This document shows, one piece after another, positions 25,179 to 34,042 of a DNA stretch of 64,000 nucleotides (position 1 is its first letter; each line of letters starts with the position of its first letter). This DNA comes from Aromatoleum toluolicum (lineage in GTDB: Bacteria > Pseudomonadota > Gammaproteobacteria > Burkholderiales > Rhodocyclaceae): contig NZ_WTVS01000013.1 in NCBI RefSeq assembly GCF_012911005.2, positions 1 through 64,000 on the forward strand, read 5' to 3'. The translations under genes were made by a program, and so were the position numbers. The notes under the pieces were generated by a model. The model was not told the DNA's origin. It worked only from the letters and a program-made list of their open reading frames with translations, and searched no databases.

Positions 25179-25804
25179 ACCTCCACGCAACTCTCATGAC
25201 ACTTCGCGCCCGGAAGCGGGGGGCAAGGATCCTCGGCGTGCTCGCCACCGGTCTGGCGCTGGGCGCATGCAGCGGTCTGCCGCAACGGCCGGTTGCGCCC
25301 GCCATCTATGATCTCGGCCTGGCCGGCGCCGTTTCCCCGGCGCCTGCCGTCCTGCCGTCGCAGATCGAAGTCCGGGCGCCGTCGTGGCTCGCGACGTCGG
25401 CGATGCAGTACCGGCTGGAGTATCTCCAGCCGGCGCAACGCCAGGTATTTGCCGAAAGCCGGTGGGCCGCCCCGCCTGCCGAAATGCTGCAGCGGCTGCT
25501 GCTGCAGGCCCTGTCGGCGCCGTCTTCCACCGGCGGCGGCTGCCGGCTGCGCCTTGAAGTGGACGAATTCACCCAGGCGTTCGAGTCCCCCGGCGCGAGC
25601 ACGGCGGTCATTGTTGCGCGTGCCGAGCTGCTGCCCCCGCGCGGTGAAAATGCGCTCGCGCGGCGGATGTTCGAACTGCGCGAGCCCGCGTCCGGCGCCG
25701 ACGCGAAGGGGGGCGTCACGGCGTTCCGCAAGGCCGGCGAACGGCTGACGATCGAAGTCGCGGGCTGGATGGCGGATTCCGCCGCGGGGGCGTGCCGCCG
25801 CTAG
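25175..25804 (+). CDS. ABC-transport auxiliary lipoprotein, PqiC/DUF330 type (cluster 1)
   Basis: A 209-residue lipoprotein with a signal peptide and lipobox LGAC at Cys32. After a Pro-rich linker come YDLGLAGAV, SQIEVRAPSWLATSAMQYRL and RWAAPPAEMLQRLLLQAL, typical of the auxiliary lipoproteins of MCE/ABC systems. It is likely anchored in the outer membrane, facing the MCE protein. Two candidate starts exist (25175 and a Met 7 codons later); the first gives the ATGA overlap with the MCE gene. It is last of the four-gene cluster. Confidence 0.88.
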   Translation: MNLHATLMTLRARKRGARILGVLATGLALGACSGLPQRPVAPAIYDLGLAGAVSPAPAVLPSQIEVRAPSWLATSAMQYRLEYLQPAQRQVFAESRWAAPPAEMLQRLLLQALSAPSSTGGGCRLRLEVDEFTQAFESPGASTAVIVARAELLPPRGENALARRMFELREPASGADAKGGVTAFRKAGERLTIEVAGWMADSAAGACRR

Positions 25805-25899
25805 GCGGCCTTGCTGGCGCGTCACCGCCTCCGCTCCGTCGCTGGATCGGGCAAAATCAATAACTCATTACATGCACAAACATCACGGGAGAGATGACG

Positions 25900-26703
25900 A
25901 TGAGCGCACTGCCTCAGCAATCCGACAACGCACCGCTGCTGCTGCGCCGCGACGAAGGTGGGGTCGCGTACCTGACCCTGAACCGTCCTGGCCAGTTCAA
26001 CTCCCTCTCGCGTGCGATGCTCGAAGCCCTGATCGCCGAGATCGACGCGATCGCTTCGGACGCGAGCGTGCGCGTGGTCGTGCTCGCGGGCGAGGGCAAG
26101 GTCTTCTGCGCGGGCCATGACCTGAAGGAGATGCGCGGGAACCACACCCTGCAGTTCCAGCAGGATCTCTTCCGCCTGTGCGGCAAGTTCATGGTCAAGC
26201 TCACCGAGCTGCCGCAGCCCGTCATCGCCCGTGTCCACGGCATCGCGACCGCGGCGGGCTGCCAGCTGGTGTCGATGTGCGACCTCGCCGTCGCCGCCGA
26301 TGTCGCGCGCTTCGCCGTGTCGGGCATCAACGTCGGTCTCTTCTGCGCGACCCCCAGCGTGGGCCTGTCACGCAACATGGGGCGCAAGGAAGCGTTCGAG
26401 ATGCTGGTCACCGGGGACTTCATCGACGCCGCGGAAGCGCAGCGCCGCGGGCTCGTGAACCGCGTCGTGCCGCTCGAGGAGCTCGACGCCGAGATCGCGA
26501 AGCTCGCCACCGCGATCTGCGCCAAATCCCCCCTCGCGATCCGCATGGGCAAGCAGATGTTCTACCGCCAGCTCGAGATGGGCATGGAAGGCGCCTACCA
26601 GATGGCGGCCGAGACGATGGCGTGCAACATGATGAGCGAGGACGCCGCCGAGGGCATCGATGCCTTCATCGCCAAGCGCAAGCCGGAGTGGCGCGGGCGC
26701 TGA
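25900..26703 (+). CDS. Enoyl-CoA hydratase/isomerase family protein, ECHDC3-like
   Basis: A 267-residue crotonase-fold protein. The CoA/oxyanion segments are visible: AGEGKVFCAGHDLKEM near residue 65 and ATAAGCQLVSMCDLAVAA near 120. Where classical hydratases have a catalytic Glu (PEI motif), it has GINVGLFCATPSVGLSRNMG, as in the ECHDC3 subgroup, so true hydratase activity is doubtful. A start at 25900 is chosen because GGGAGAG then lies 6-7 bases upstream; an ATG at 25894 sits directly on that site. It is monocistronic or paired with tatD 52 bp on. Confidence 0.88.
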   Translation: MSALPQQSDNAPLLLRRDEGGVAYLTLNRPGQFNSLSRAMLEALIAEIDAIASDASVRVVVLAGEGKVFCAGHDLKEMRGNHTLQFQQDLFRLCGKFMVKLTELPQPVIARVHGIATAAGCQLVSMCDLAVAADVARFAVSGINVGLFCATPSVGLSRNMGRKEAFEMLVTGDFIDAAEAQRRGLVNRVVPLEELDAEIAKLATAICAKSPLAIRMGKQMFYRQLEMGMEGAYQMAAETMACNMMSEDAAEGIDAFIAKRKPEWRGR

Positions 26704-26755
26704 GCGTCCGGGGGCAGGGGAATTGGCGCCTGCCCGCGAACCCGGTGTCGCTGCA

Positions 26756-27526
26756 ATGCTCGTCGATACGCACATCCACCTCGATGCCGCCGAGTTCGAC
26801 GCCGATCGTGCCGCGGTGATGGCAGCGGCGCGCGCGGCGGGCGTCACCCGCTTCGTCGTGCCGGCAGTCGAGGTCGCCAACTTCGACAGGGTCGCGGCCC
26901 TGGCGGCAGCCCATGCGGACATCGTCCATGCGTTCGGCATCCATCCGCTGTATGTCGGTGGCGCCCGCAGGGAGGATCTCGACATCCTGCAGGAGCGCCT
27001 CGCACACGGACTGGCGGTCGCGGTTGGCGAGATCGGTCTCGACTTCTTCGCGCCGGATTTCGACCGCGTCACCCAGGAGCTGTATTTCGTCGAACAGCTG
27101 AAGCTCGCCCGCCGCTTCGGCCTTCCCGTGATCCTGCACGTCCGGCGCGCGGTCGACGACATCCTCAAGCACCTGCGCCGCATCGAGGTGCCCGGCGGCA
27201 TCGCCCACGCGTTCAACGGCAGCCGGCAGCAGGCCGACGCCTTCATCGCGCTGGGTTTCAGGCTGGGCTTCGGCGGGGCGATGACGTTCGACGGCTCGCG
27301 CCGCATCCGCAGCCTCGCGGCTAGCCTGCCGATCGACGCGATCGTGCTCGAAACGGACGCACCGGACATCCCTCCTGCGTGGGCACAGGGCGGGCGCAAC
27401 GAACCTGCCGATCTGCGCCGCTTTGCCGAAGTGCTCGCCGGGCTGCGCGGCGTGTCCGCTGCCGAAATCGCCGAGGCGACGGGACGGAATGCCTGCGCCG
27501 TCTTCCCGGCGCTCGCGCCCGGCTGA
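26756..27526 (+). CDS. TatD-family metal-dependent hydrolase
   Basis: A 256-residue TIM-barrel DNase/exonuclease-like protein. The metal ligands are in the N-terminal VDTHIHLDA, the Glu of VGEIGLDFF near residue 90, the PVILHVRRA His, the AHAFNGS His and the ETDAPDI Asp near residue 205. TatD proteins have 3'-5' nuclease activity on DNA/RNA, and this one is nearer the YjjV branch by eye. The start at 26756 is set by the barrel's first strand. It converges on the TetR gene with a 24-bp gap. Confidence 0.92.
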   Translation: MLVDTHIHLDAAEFDADRAAVMAAARAAGVTRFVVPAVEVANFDRVAALAAAHADIVHAFGIHPLYVGGARREDLDILQERLAHGLAVAVGEIGLDFFAPDFDRVTQELYFVEQLKLARRFGLPVILHVRRAVDDILKHLRRIEVPGGIAHAFNGSRQQADAFIALGFRLGFGGAMTFDGSRRIRSLAASLPIDAIVLETDAPDIPPAWAQGGRNEPADLRRFAEVLAGLRGVSAAEIAEATGRNACAVFPALAPG

Positions 27527-27550
27527 TCCGCGCGATCCCGTCGCGGCGCC

Positions 27551-28162
27551 TCAGCTGCTGGCCGCCGCGGCCGTGCGCGTCATGCTCGCCGACTGGGCGA
27601 TGAGGTCGGCGATGTCGCGTTTGAGGCGTGCCACGTCGCTGTCGAACTTGTCGTAGATCATCAGCGAGATGCCGAACACGTAGGCGTAGAGCAGCATGCA
27701 GCGGCTCGACGCTTCCTCCATCGGCACGCCGCATGCGAGGAAGAGTTCGCGCGCGCAACGCAGGCGGATGTCGTCCACTTCGGCGACGATCGCGGCGGCA
27801 TCGGCGTCGCGGCGCGCCCAATCGCGCACGGCGAGCTCGATTGCGGCGCCGCGCCGGCTGCGGCTCGTGCTATAAATGTCGATGACGTGGTAAATCTGCT
27901 CCAGTTCCCGGCCGGGCTGGGCGCGCGTCTGTTTGACGATGTCGCGGATCCGCCCGTCCTTCCACACCTGAAGGACGGCCAGCAGCAAGTCCCGACGATC
28001 TTGGAAGTGCCAGTAAAAGCTGCCTTTCGTGACCTTCAGGCGCTTTGCGAGCACTTCGACGCGAAGTCCGGCGATGCCCTCTTCGGCGAGGACCTCGGTG
28101 GCAGCGCTTACCCATGCATTGCGGTCTAGCTGGACGCGCGGTTTTAGAGGCTTGTTTTCCAT
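27551..28162 (-). CDS. TetR-family regulator, probable controller of the etf operon
   Basis: A 203-residue regulator. Residues 12-60 are the TetR helix-turn-helix domain (AATEVLAEEGIAGLRVEVLAKRL, then VTKGSFYWHFQDRRDLL). The C-terminal ligand domain is helical and unassigned. It is divergent from etfB-etfA across 184 bp that contain two palindromes sharing the CATAC/GTATG half-site, so repression of itself and of etfBA is a reasonable inference. The effector may be an acyl-CoA, as for other fatty-acid TetR regulators. Confidence 0.92.
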   Translation of the reverse strand: MENKPLKPRVQLDRNAWVSAATEVLAEEGIAGLRVEVLAKRLKVTKGSFYWHFQDRRDLLLAVLQVWKDGRIRDIVKQTRAQPGRELEQIYHVIDIYSTSRSRRGAAIELAVRDWARRDADAAAIVAEVDDIRLRCARELFLACGVPMEEASSRCMLLYAYVFGISLMIYDKFDSDVARLKRDIADLIAQSASMTRTAAAASS

Positions 28163-28189
28163 ACCACCCAGTATTGACTAAAGGATCAC

Positions 28190-28227
28190 CATACGGTACC
28201 GTATGCACTCCATACCTATGCGTATGG
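28190..28227. promoter_or_regulatory. Tandem palindromic operator for the divergent TetR
   Basis: CATACGGTACCGTATG (28190-28205) is a perfect 16-bp palindrome. CCATAC-N6-GTATGG (28210-28227) is a second inverted repeat with the same half-site. A TTGACT at 28174-28179 sits 17 bp before TACCGT (28197-28202), a weak plus-strand promoter that the first palindrome would cover. Assignment to the adjacent regulator is inference. Confidence 0.7.
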
Positions 28228-28346
28228 AACGATTTTTTCGGTCGGCGGTCAAGTGTTCATCGCAACGGCGTATTTTTCGCATGGTGGCGGTAACATGATT
28301 CCCTTTCCACAATTTCGACCGACCTAACACGCAAAGGAGCGCGGCA

Positions 28347-29096
28347 TTGAAGATCCTGGTACCCGTCAAACGCGTAGTCGATTACAACGTCAAGGTGCGA
28401 GTGAAGGCGGACGGCACGGGCGTTGATATTGCGAACGTGAAGATGTCCATGAACCCCTTCGACGAAATCGCCGTCGAGGAAGCAGTGCGGCTGAAAGAAG
28501 CCGGCATCGCGACCGAGGTCGTGGCGGTGAGCTGCGGTATCGCGGCCTGCCAGGAGACGATCCGTGCGGCGATGGCGATCGGTGCCGACCGCGGCATCCT
28601 GGTCGAGAGCGACGCCGAGCTGCAGCCGCTCGCCGTGGCGAAGCTGCTGAAGGCACTGTGCGACAAGGAGCAGCCGACGGTCGTGATCTGCGGCAAGCAG
28701 GCGATCGACGACGACTCGAACCAGACCGGCCAGATGCTGGCGGCGCTGCTGGGCTGGCCCCAGGCCACCTTCGCGTCCAAGGTCCAGCTGGCTGACGGCG
28801 TTGCATCGGTGATGCGCGAGATCGACGGCGGTCTCGAGACCCTCGAGATGAAGCTGCCGGCGGTCGTGACGACCGACCTGCGCCTGAACGAGCCGCGCTA
28901 CGCGACGCTGCCCAACATCATGAAGGCGAAGAAGAAGCCGCTCGACATCGTCAAGCCGGCCGATCTCGGTGTCGATGTCACGCCGCGCCTGGCGACGCTG
29001 AAAGTGTCCGAGCCGCCCAAGCGCAGCGCCGGCGTGCGCGTCGCGGACGTCGCGCAACTCGTCGACAAGCTCAAGAACGAAGCGAAGGTGATCTGA
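28347..29096 (+). CDS. etfB: Electron transfer flavoprotein beta subunit
   Basis: A 249-residue ETF small subunit, which carries AMP and forms the heterodimer that accepts electrons from acyl-CoA dehydrogenases. The family start [19 protein letters not shown] is exact, with [17 protein letters not shown] and the recognition-loop segment [25 protein letters not shown]. The start codon is TTG at 28347, supported by AAAGGAG 7 bases upstream and by the conserved N-terminus. It is 2 bp from etfA. Confidence 0.97.
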   Translation: MKILVPVKRVVDYNVKVRVKADGTGVDIANVKMSMNPFDEIAVEEAVRLKEAGIATEVVAVSCGIAACQETIRAAMAIGADRGILVESDAELQPLAVAKLLKALCDKEQPTVVICGKQAIDDDSNQTGQMLAALLGWPQATFASKVQLADGVASVMREIDGGLETLEMKLPAVVTTDLRLNEPRYATLPNIMKAKKKPLDIVKPADLGVDVTPRLATLKVSEPPKRSAGVRVADVAQLVDKLKNEAKVI

Positions 29097-29098
29097 AC

Positions 29099-30031
29099 AT
29101 GGCGATCCTGGTTATTGCAGAACACGACAACGCGAGCCTGAAGGCCGCCACCCTCAACACCGTCTCGGCCGCTGCCAAGCTCGGTAGCGAGGTGCATGTG
29201 CTCGTCGCCGGTGCCAACTGCGGCGCAGCGGCCGCGGAAGCCGCGAAGGTCGCGGGCGTCGCCAAGGTGCGCGTTGCGGACGCCGCCCACTACGACTCGC
29301 AGACCGCCGAGAACGTCGCTGCGCTGGTTGTCGCCAATGCAGCGGGCTACACCCACATCCTCGCTCCCAGCACCGCCAACGGCAAGAACGTCGCCCCGCG
29401 CGTCGCCGCGCTGCTCGACGTGGCGCAGATCTCCGACATCGTCGCCGTCGAATCGGCCGACACCTTCGTGCGCCCGATCTACGCGGGCAATGCGCTGGCC
29501 ACCGTGAAGTCGGCCGACGCCGTGAAGGTGATGACCGTGCGTACGACCGCCTTCGAGGCGGCCGGGCAGGGCGGCTCGGCCACGGTGGAAGCTGTCGCTG
29601 CAGGTGCCGATCTGGGTCTGACGACCGTCAAGGGCCGTGAACTGACCAAGAGCGCACGTCCCGAACTCGGCGCCGCCAAGATCATCGTCTCGGGCGGTCG
29701 TGGTCTGGGCAACAGCGAGAATTACCACAAGCTGCTCGAGCCGCTCGCCGACGCCCTCGGCGCCGCGCTGGGTGCCTCGCGCGCCGCGGTCGACGCGGGC
29801 TACGTGCCCAACGACTATCAGGTTGGCCAGACCGGCAAGATCGTCGCGCCGCAGCTCTACATCGCGGTCGGCATCTCGGGCGCGATCCAGCACCTGGCCG
29901 GCATGAAGGATTCCAAGGTGATCGTCGCGATCAACAAGGATCCGGAAGCGCCGATCTTCCAGGTGGCGGATTACGGCCTCGTCGGCGACCTGTTCGAAGT
30001 CGTGCCGGAGCTGGCTAAAGCAGTCGGTTGA
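29099..30031 (+). CDS. etfA: Electron transfer flavoprotein alpha subunit
   Basis: A 310-residue ETF large subunit that binds FAD. The C-terminal FAD domain shows [44 protein letters not shown] and [28 protein letters not shown]. The N-terminal half is the nucleotide-type domain ([13 protein letters not shown]). It pairs with etfB to pass electrons to ETF:quinone oxidoreductase. It is followed by a hairpin and, 87 bp on, by an acyl-CoA dehydrogenase gene. Confidence 0.97.
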   Translation: MAILVIAEHDNASLKAATLNTVSAAAKLGSEVHVLVAGANCGAAAAEAAKVAGVAKVRVADAAHYDSQTAENVAALVVANAAGYTHILAPSTANGKNVAPRVAALLDVAQISDIVAVESADTFVRPIYAGNALATVKSADAVKVMTVRTTAFEAAGQGGSATVEAVAAGADLGLTTVKGRELTKSARPELGAAKIIVSGGRGLGNSENYHKLLEPLADALGAALGASRAAVDAGYVPNDYQVGQTGKIVAPQLYIAVGISGAIQHLAGMKDSKVIVAINKDPEAPIFQVADYGLVGDLFEVVPELAKAVG

Positions 30032-30064
30032 ATGCTGTAGAAACCTAAAAATAGCTTTACAAGG

Positions 30065-30086
30065 ACTGCGCCCGAATGGGCGCAGT
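30065..30086 (+). terminator. Hairpin between etfA and the acyl-CoA dehydrogenase gene
   Basis: A perfect 9-bp stem (ACTGCGCCC / GGGCGCAGT) with a GAAT loop is followed by only two further T. It could be a partial terminator that lowers expression of the dehydrogenase relative to etfBA, or a processing site. Confidence 0.45.
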
Positions 30087-30118
30087 TTCACAATAAGCAG
30101 GTCTCGGGAGAAGTACAC

Positions 30119-31915
30119 ATGAGTCAATACACTGCGCCGATCCGCGACATGCAGTTCGTCATGCGCGAGCTGGCCGGCCTCGACGAAGTCGCGAAGTTGC
30201 CCGGATGCGAGGAAGTGTCCGCGGATCTGGTGGATGCGATCCTCGACGAGGCGAACAAGTTCGCCAGCGGCGTCCTCGCCCCGCTGAACCGGATTGGCGA
30301 CCAGGAAGGTGCCAAGTGGGACAACGGCAACGTCCGCACCGCGCCGGGCTGGAAGGAAGCCTACAAGCAGTTTGCCGAAGCCGGCTGGACCGCGCTCGCA
30401 TGCGAACCCGAATTCGGCGGCCAGGGCCTGCCGAAGCTTATTGCGACCGCAGTGATGGAAATGTGGAAGGCGGCCAACATGGCCTTCTCCCTGTGTCCGA
30501 TGTTGACCAACGGTGCGATCGAAGCGGTCACGCTGCGCGGCACCGACGAACAGAAGGCAGCCTACCTGCCGAAAATGGTGAGCGGCGAATGGACCGGCAC
30601 CATGAACCTGACCGAACCGCAGGCCGGTTCGGACCTCGCGGCCGTGCGCACCCGCGCCGAGCCGCAGCCTGACGGTACCTACAAGATCTTCGGCCAGAAG
30701 ATCTTCATCACCTACGGCGAACACGACATGACGGACAACATCGTCCACCTCGTGCTCGCCCGCCTGCCGGACGCACCGGAAGGCGTGAAGGGCATCTCGC
30801 TCTTCGTCGTGCCCAAGTTCCTGCTCAACGCCGACGGCACCCCGGGGGCGCGCAACGACGTCCACTGCGTGTCGATCGAGCACAAGCTGGGCATCCACGC
30901 GAGCCCGACCTGCGTGCTCGCGTTCGGCGACCACGGCGGTGCGATCGGCACCCTCATCGGCGAGGAGAATCGCGGCCTCGAGTACATGTTCATCATGATG
31001 AACGAAGCACGCTTTGCGGTCGGCATGGAAGGCGTGGCACTGTCCGAGCGTGCCTACCAGCACGCGCTGACCTACGCCAAGGATCGCGTCCAAGGGGCCG
31101 AGATGGGCGTGCGCGGCGGCCCGAAGGTCTCGATCATCCATCACCCGGACGTCCGTCGCATGCTGATGTCGATGAAGTCGCAGACCGAAGCCATGCGTGC
31201 GCTGGCCTACGTCGTGGCAGCCGCGAACGACGCTGCGCACCGGGATCCGGACGCGGCCGTGCGCGCGGAGAATCAGGCTTTCGTCGACCTCATGATCCCG
31301 GTGGTCAAGGGCTGGTCGACGGAGAACTCGATCGACATCGCCTCGACCGGCGTGCAGGTGCACGGCGGCATGGGCTTCATCGAGGAGACCGGCGCTGCGC
31401 AGCATCTGCGCGATTCGCGCATCACGACGATCTACGAGGGCACGACCGCGATCCAGGCGAACGACCTCATCGGCCGCAAGACTGCGCGCGAGGGCGGAGT
31501 CACCATCAAGGCCCTGATCGCGGAAATGCGCGGGGTGCTCGCCCAGCTCGGCGAGCACGGCGGCGACGAGGCGTTCGTGGCGATCCGCAAGTCCCTCGAA
31601 TCGGGCATCGCAGCGCTCGAAGCCGCGGTCGAATACGTGCTCGCGACCTACGGCAAGGACGTCAAGGCGGCCTCCGTGGGCTCGGTGCCCTTCCTCAAGC
31701 TCCTTGGCATCGTGGCCGGCGGCTGGCTCATGGCGCGTGCCGCGCTGGTGTCGTCGATGCGCATCGCGGAAGGTTCCTCCGACGAGTTCTACAAGACCAA
31801 GATCGTTACCGCGCGCTTTTATGCCGACCACATCCTGCCGCAGGCGCAGGCGCTGTCTTACTCGGTGGTGAATGGCGCTGCGGGTGCGCTGGCGCTCGAC
31901 GAAGCCCAGTTCTGA
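30119..31915 (+). CDS. Acyl-CoA dehydrogenase, long C-terminal-extension type
   Basis: A 598-residue flavin dehydrogenase that introduces a 2,3 double bond into an acyl-CoA and passes electrons to ETF. FAD/substrate segments are MNLTEPQAGSDLAAVRT and FGQKIFITYGEHDMT; the catalytic Glu is likely in TTIYEGTTAIQANDLIGRK (near residue 440). About 130 extra residues at the C-terminus match the acyl-CoA dehydrogenase C-terminal domain of the DmdC/FadE5-like group. It follows etfBA, so all three probably act together in beta-oxidation. Chain-length preference is not readable. GGGAGAAG precedes the ATG. Confidence 0.95.
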   Translation: MSQYTAPIRDMQFVMRELAGLDEVAKLPGCEEVSADLVDAILDEANKFASGVLAPLNRIGDQEGAKWDNGNVRTAPGWKEAYKQFAEAGWTALACEPEFGGQGLPKLIATAVMEMWKAANMAFSLCPMLTNGAIEAVTLRGTDEQKAAYLPKMVSGEWTGTMNLTEPQAGSDLAAVRTRAEPQPDGTYKIFGQKIFITYGEHDMTDNIVHLVLARLPDAPEGVKGISLFVVPKFLLNADGTPGARNDVHCVSIEHKLGIHASPTCVLAFGDHGGAIGTLIGEENRGLEYMFIMMNEARFAVGMEGVALSERAYQHALTYAKDRVQGAEMGVRGGPKVSIIHHPDVRRMLMSMKSQTEAMRALAYVVAAANDAAHRDPDAAVRAENQAFVDLMIPVVKGWSTENSIDIASTGVQVHGGMGFIEETGAAQHLRDSRITTIYEGTTAIQANDLIGRKTAREGGVTIKALIAEMRGVLAQLGEHGGDEAFVAIRKSLESGIAALEAAVEYVLATYGKDVKAASVGSVPFLKLLGIVAGGWLMARAALVSSMRIAEGSSDEFYKTKIVTARFYADHILPQAQALSYSVVNGAAGALALDEAQF

Positions 31916-31971
31916 CGACGTGGCGGAGGAGGGTGGAAGCTCTCCTCCGTGTGTCGGGCCCCGGAATGCAA

Positions 31972-32003
31972 AAGGGCCGCCCCGATCGCTCGGGGCGGCC
32001 CTT
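31972..32003. terminator. Bidirectional intrinsic terminator
   Basis: A 13-bp perfect stem (AAGGGCCGCCCCG / CGGGGCGGCCCTT) with a 6-base loop lies between the convergent dehydrogenase (+) and parvulin (-) genes. AAAA borders the left arm and T-rich sequence follows the right arm, so it can stop transcripts from both sides. Confidence 0.85.
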
Positions 32004-32023
32004 CGTGTTTCAGGTCGGGACGC

Positions 32024-32806
32024 TTACTGGACCTTCGCCTTGGCGCGCAGATCCATGATGTGCTTCTCGATCTTCTGTTGCTGCAGACGCTGCTCGAGTT
32101 GCGGCTTGACCTCCTCGAAGTCGGGTGCCTTCAGGTCGCGCACGTCGTCGAGCTGGATCACGTGGTAGCCGAAGTCCGACTTCACGGGCGTGTCGCTGTA
32201 CTTGCCCTTCTCGAGCTTGACCATCGCATCGGAGAACGGCTTCACGAACATGCCCGGATTGCTCCAGCCGAGGTCGCCTCCGCTGTCCTTGGAGCCGGGA
32301 TCCTTCGACTGCTTGGCGAGGGCGTCGAACTTCTCGCCGGCCTTCAGCTTGGCGATGATCGCCTTGGCCTCGTCCTCGGTCTCGACCAGGACGTGACGGG
32401 GCTTGTATTCCTTCGAGCCCATCTTGCTCTTGACGCTGTCGTATTCCTTCTTCAGGTCGGCGTCGGTGACCGGGTTGGTCTTCACGTAGTCCTGGATGTA
32501 GGCGCGCAGCAGCACTGCCTGGCGGGCGAGGTCCATCTGGGCCTGCACGTCGCTCTTCTTGTCGAGCCCCTTCTTGGCGGCTTCCTGGGCCAGGACTTCG
32601 CGGCGGATCAGCTCCTCGCGCACCGCGTCGCGGAGCTGAGGATTGTCGGGAGCGCCTTGGGCGCGCTGTTCGTTGAACATCACGTCGGCGCGCGCAGCGG
32701 GGATCGCGGTGCCGTTCACCGTGGCAGCAGGGCCCGCGGCATGGGCCGCCTGGCCGATCAGGCCGGCCATGAGACAAAGTGCGAGACGGCTGGGAAAGCG
32801 AATCAT
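32024..32806 (-). CDS. Periplasmic parvulin-type peptidyl-prolyl isomerase
   Basis: A 260-residue protein with a cleavable signal peptide (LALCLMAGLIGQAAHAA). Residues 25-130 are a helical SurA/PrsA-like chaperone part (VNGTAIPAARADVMFNEQ and ELIRREVLAQEAAKKGLD). A parvulin rotamase domain at about 135-235 has RHVLVETEDEAKAIIAKLKAG, SKDSGGDLGWSNPGMFV and PVKSDFGYHVIQLDDVR. It folds exported proteins. The ATG at 32806 overlaps the bolA stop by one base (TGATG); a TTG one codon earlier is less likely. Confidence 0.94.
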   Translation of the reverse strand: MIRFPSRLALCLMAGLIGQAAHAAGPAATVNGTAIPAARADVMFNEQRAQGAPDNPQLRDAVREELIRREVLAQEAAKKGLDKKSDVQAQMDLARQAVLLRAYIQDYVKTNPVTDADLKKEYDSVKSKMGSKEYKPRHVLVETEDEAKAIIAKLKAGEKFDALAKQSKDPGSKDSGGDLGWSNPGMFVKPFSDAMVKLEKGKYSDTPVKSDFGYHVIQLDDVRDLKAPDFEEVKPQLEQRLQQQKIEKHIMDLRAKAKVQ

Positions 32807-33096
32807 CAAAGTTCCTTCCTGTTGGGTTGAGTGTTGGCCTCTTCGGCCGTCAGGGCGCGAATGGCGAGTGCATGAATGCGGGTTCGCATCAGTTCGCCCA
32901 GCGCGCCATATATGAGTCGGTGACGTGCAACCGTATTTTTGCCGATAAATGCGTCCGACACCATCGTCATGCGGTAGTGTCCGCCGCCGCTCTTGGCGCC
33001 GGCATGTCCGGCGTGCAGGGCGCTGTCGTCCTCGATCTCGATCGAGAGGGGATTGAGGACCGCGAGCCGGTCCCTGATCTCGTCGATCACCGTCAC
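32806..33096 (-). CDS. BolA family protein
   Basis: A 96-residue BolA/IbaG-type protein. The core [19 protein letters not shown] with its conserved His, and [27 protein letters not shown], are clear. BolA proteins pair with monothiol glutaredoxins in Fe-S handling and can affect cell shape. The start is a GTG at 33096 that overlaps the YciI stop (GTGA). It lies inside a tight four-gene operon with yciB, yciI and the parvulin gene. Confidence 0.93.
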   Translation of the reverse strand: MTVIDEIRDRLAVLNPLSIEIEDDSALHAGHAGAKSGGGHYRMTMVSDAFIGKNTVARHRLIYGALGELMRTRIHALAIRALTAEEANTQPNRKEL

Positions 33097-33392
33097 GGCA
33101 GGACCTTCTTGTACGGGTGGACGCTGGTGCGCGCGAAGACGCCGTTCGTGACGTAGGGGTCGGTCGCGAGCCAGGCTTCGGCGTCGGCCTGGGACGGGAA
33201 TTCGGCGATCACCAGGCTGCCGAAGAAGCCGGCCGGGCCGGGGTCGGGCGAGTCGATCGCAGGCATGGGGCCGGCCACCACGAGCCGCCCCTCGTCACGC
33301 AGCGCTTCGAGGCGCGCGAGGTGCGCCGGGCGCACGGCCATGCGGGCGTCGAGTTTGCCCGGGGCGTCTTCGCCCGTCAGCACGTAAAGCAT
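33093..33392 (-). CDS. YciI family protein
   Basis: A 99-residue ferredoxin-like-fold protein. YciI landmarks are [21 protein letters not shown], the [20 protein letters not shown] stretch with the DP motif, and the C-terminal VHPYKKV. Some members act as dehydrochlorinase-like or muconolactone-like enzymes but most have no known role. It overlaps bolA by 4 bp and yciB by 1 bp, an arrangement common next to yciB/ispZ. Confidence 0.92.
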   Translation of the reverse strand: MLYVLTGEDAPGKLDARMAVRPAHLARLEALRDEGRLVVAGPMPAIDSPDPGPAGFFGSLVIAEFPSQADAEAWLATDPYVTNGVFARTSVHPYKKVLP

Positions 33393-34000
33393 CAGCTGGT
33401 TTCCTCCTGGATGTGTTTGGAGAGGTAGAGGCCCTGGGCCAGAACGAACAGAAGCATCAGGCCCATGCCGCCGAAGAGCTTGAAATTGACCCACGCTTCT
33501 TCGGAAAAGTTGTAGGCGACGTACAGGTTGAGGACGCCCATGCAGAGGAAGAACGCGGCCCAGGCATGGCTGAGGCGCCCCCACACCGGCTCGGGCAGGC
33601 GCACTTGTGCCTCCAGCATCTTGCGGATCAGGTTGCGGCGGAACAGCAGTTCCGAGCCGGCGAGCGTGGCGCCGAAGAGCCAGTAAAGCGCGGTCGGCTT
33701 CCACTTGATGAAGGTGGGATTGTGGAAGAACAGGGTCGCGCCGCCGAATACGACGATGATCGCGAGGCTGACCCACAGCATCGTGTCGACCTTTCGGTGC
33801 CTGAACCATACCCATGCGATCTGGCCGGCCGTGGCGAGGATCGCGACCGCCGTTGCGATGAGGATGGGAGCCTGGGTGGCCTGGATGCCATCGCCGAGGA
33901 CCCGGGTGGCGAGGTCGTGCGCCGCTGCCGGGTCGTGTCCGGCGAACTTGTAGGCGGCAAAGAAGAGGATGACGGGAAGCAGGTCGAAGAGAATTTTCAT
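33392..34000 (-). CDS. yciB: Inner membrane septation-type protein YciB/IspZ
   Basis: A 202-residue membrane protein with five to six hydrophobic segments. It has the family's N-terminal [35 protein letters not shown], and W-rich [23 protein letters not shown], with [16 protein letters not shown] near the end. YciB is linked to cell envelope and septation in enterobacteria and Shigella. It is first gene of the yciB-yciI-bolA-parvulin operon. Confidence 0.95.
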   Translation of the reverse strand: MKILFDLLPVILFFAAYKFAGHDPAAAHDLATRVLGDGIQATQAPILIATAVAILATAGQIAWVWFRHRKVDTMLWVSLAIIVVFGGATLFFHNPTFIKWKPTALYWLFGATLAGSELLFRRNLIRKMLEAQVRLPEPVWGRLSHAWAAFFLCMGVLNLYVAYNFSEEAWVNFKLFGGMGLMLLFVLAQGLYLSKHIQEETS

Positions 34001-34042
34001 GCGCAGGGATTATAGCGACTCGGCGCGGCAATCGGGTTTGCA

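Noticed and set aside
28898-31831. A 977-codon open frame on the minus strand opposite etfA and the acyl-CoA dehydrogenase
   Set aside because: Both genes on the plus strand have clear family motifs. The antisense frame is His/Asp/Arg-rich with no recognisable domain.
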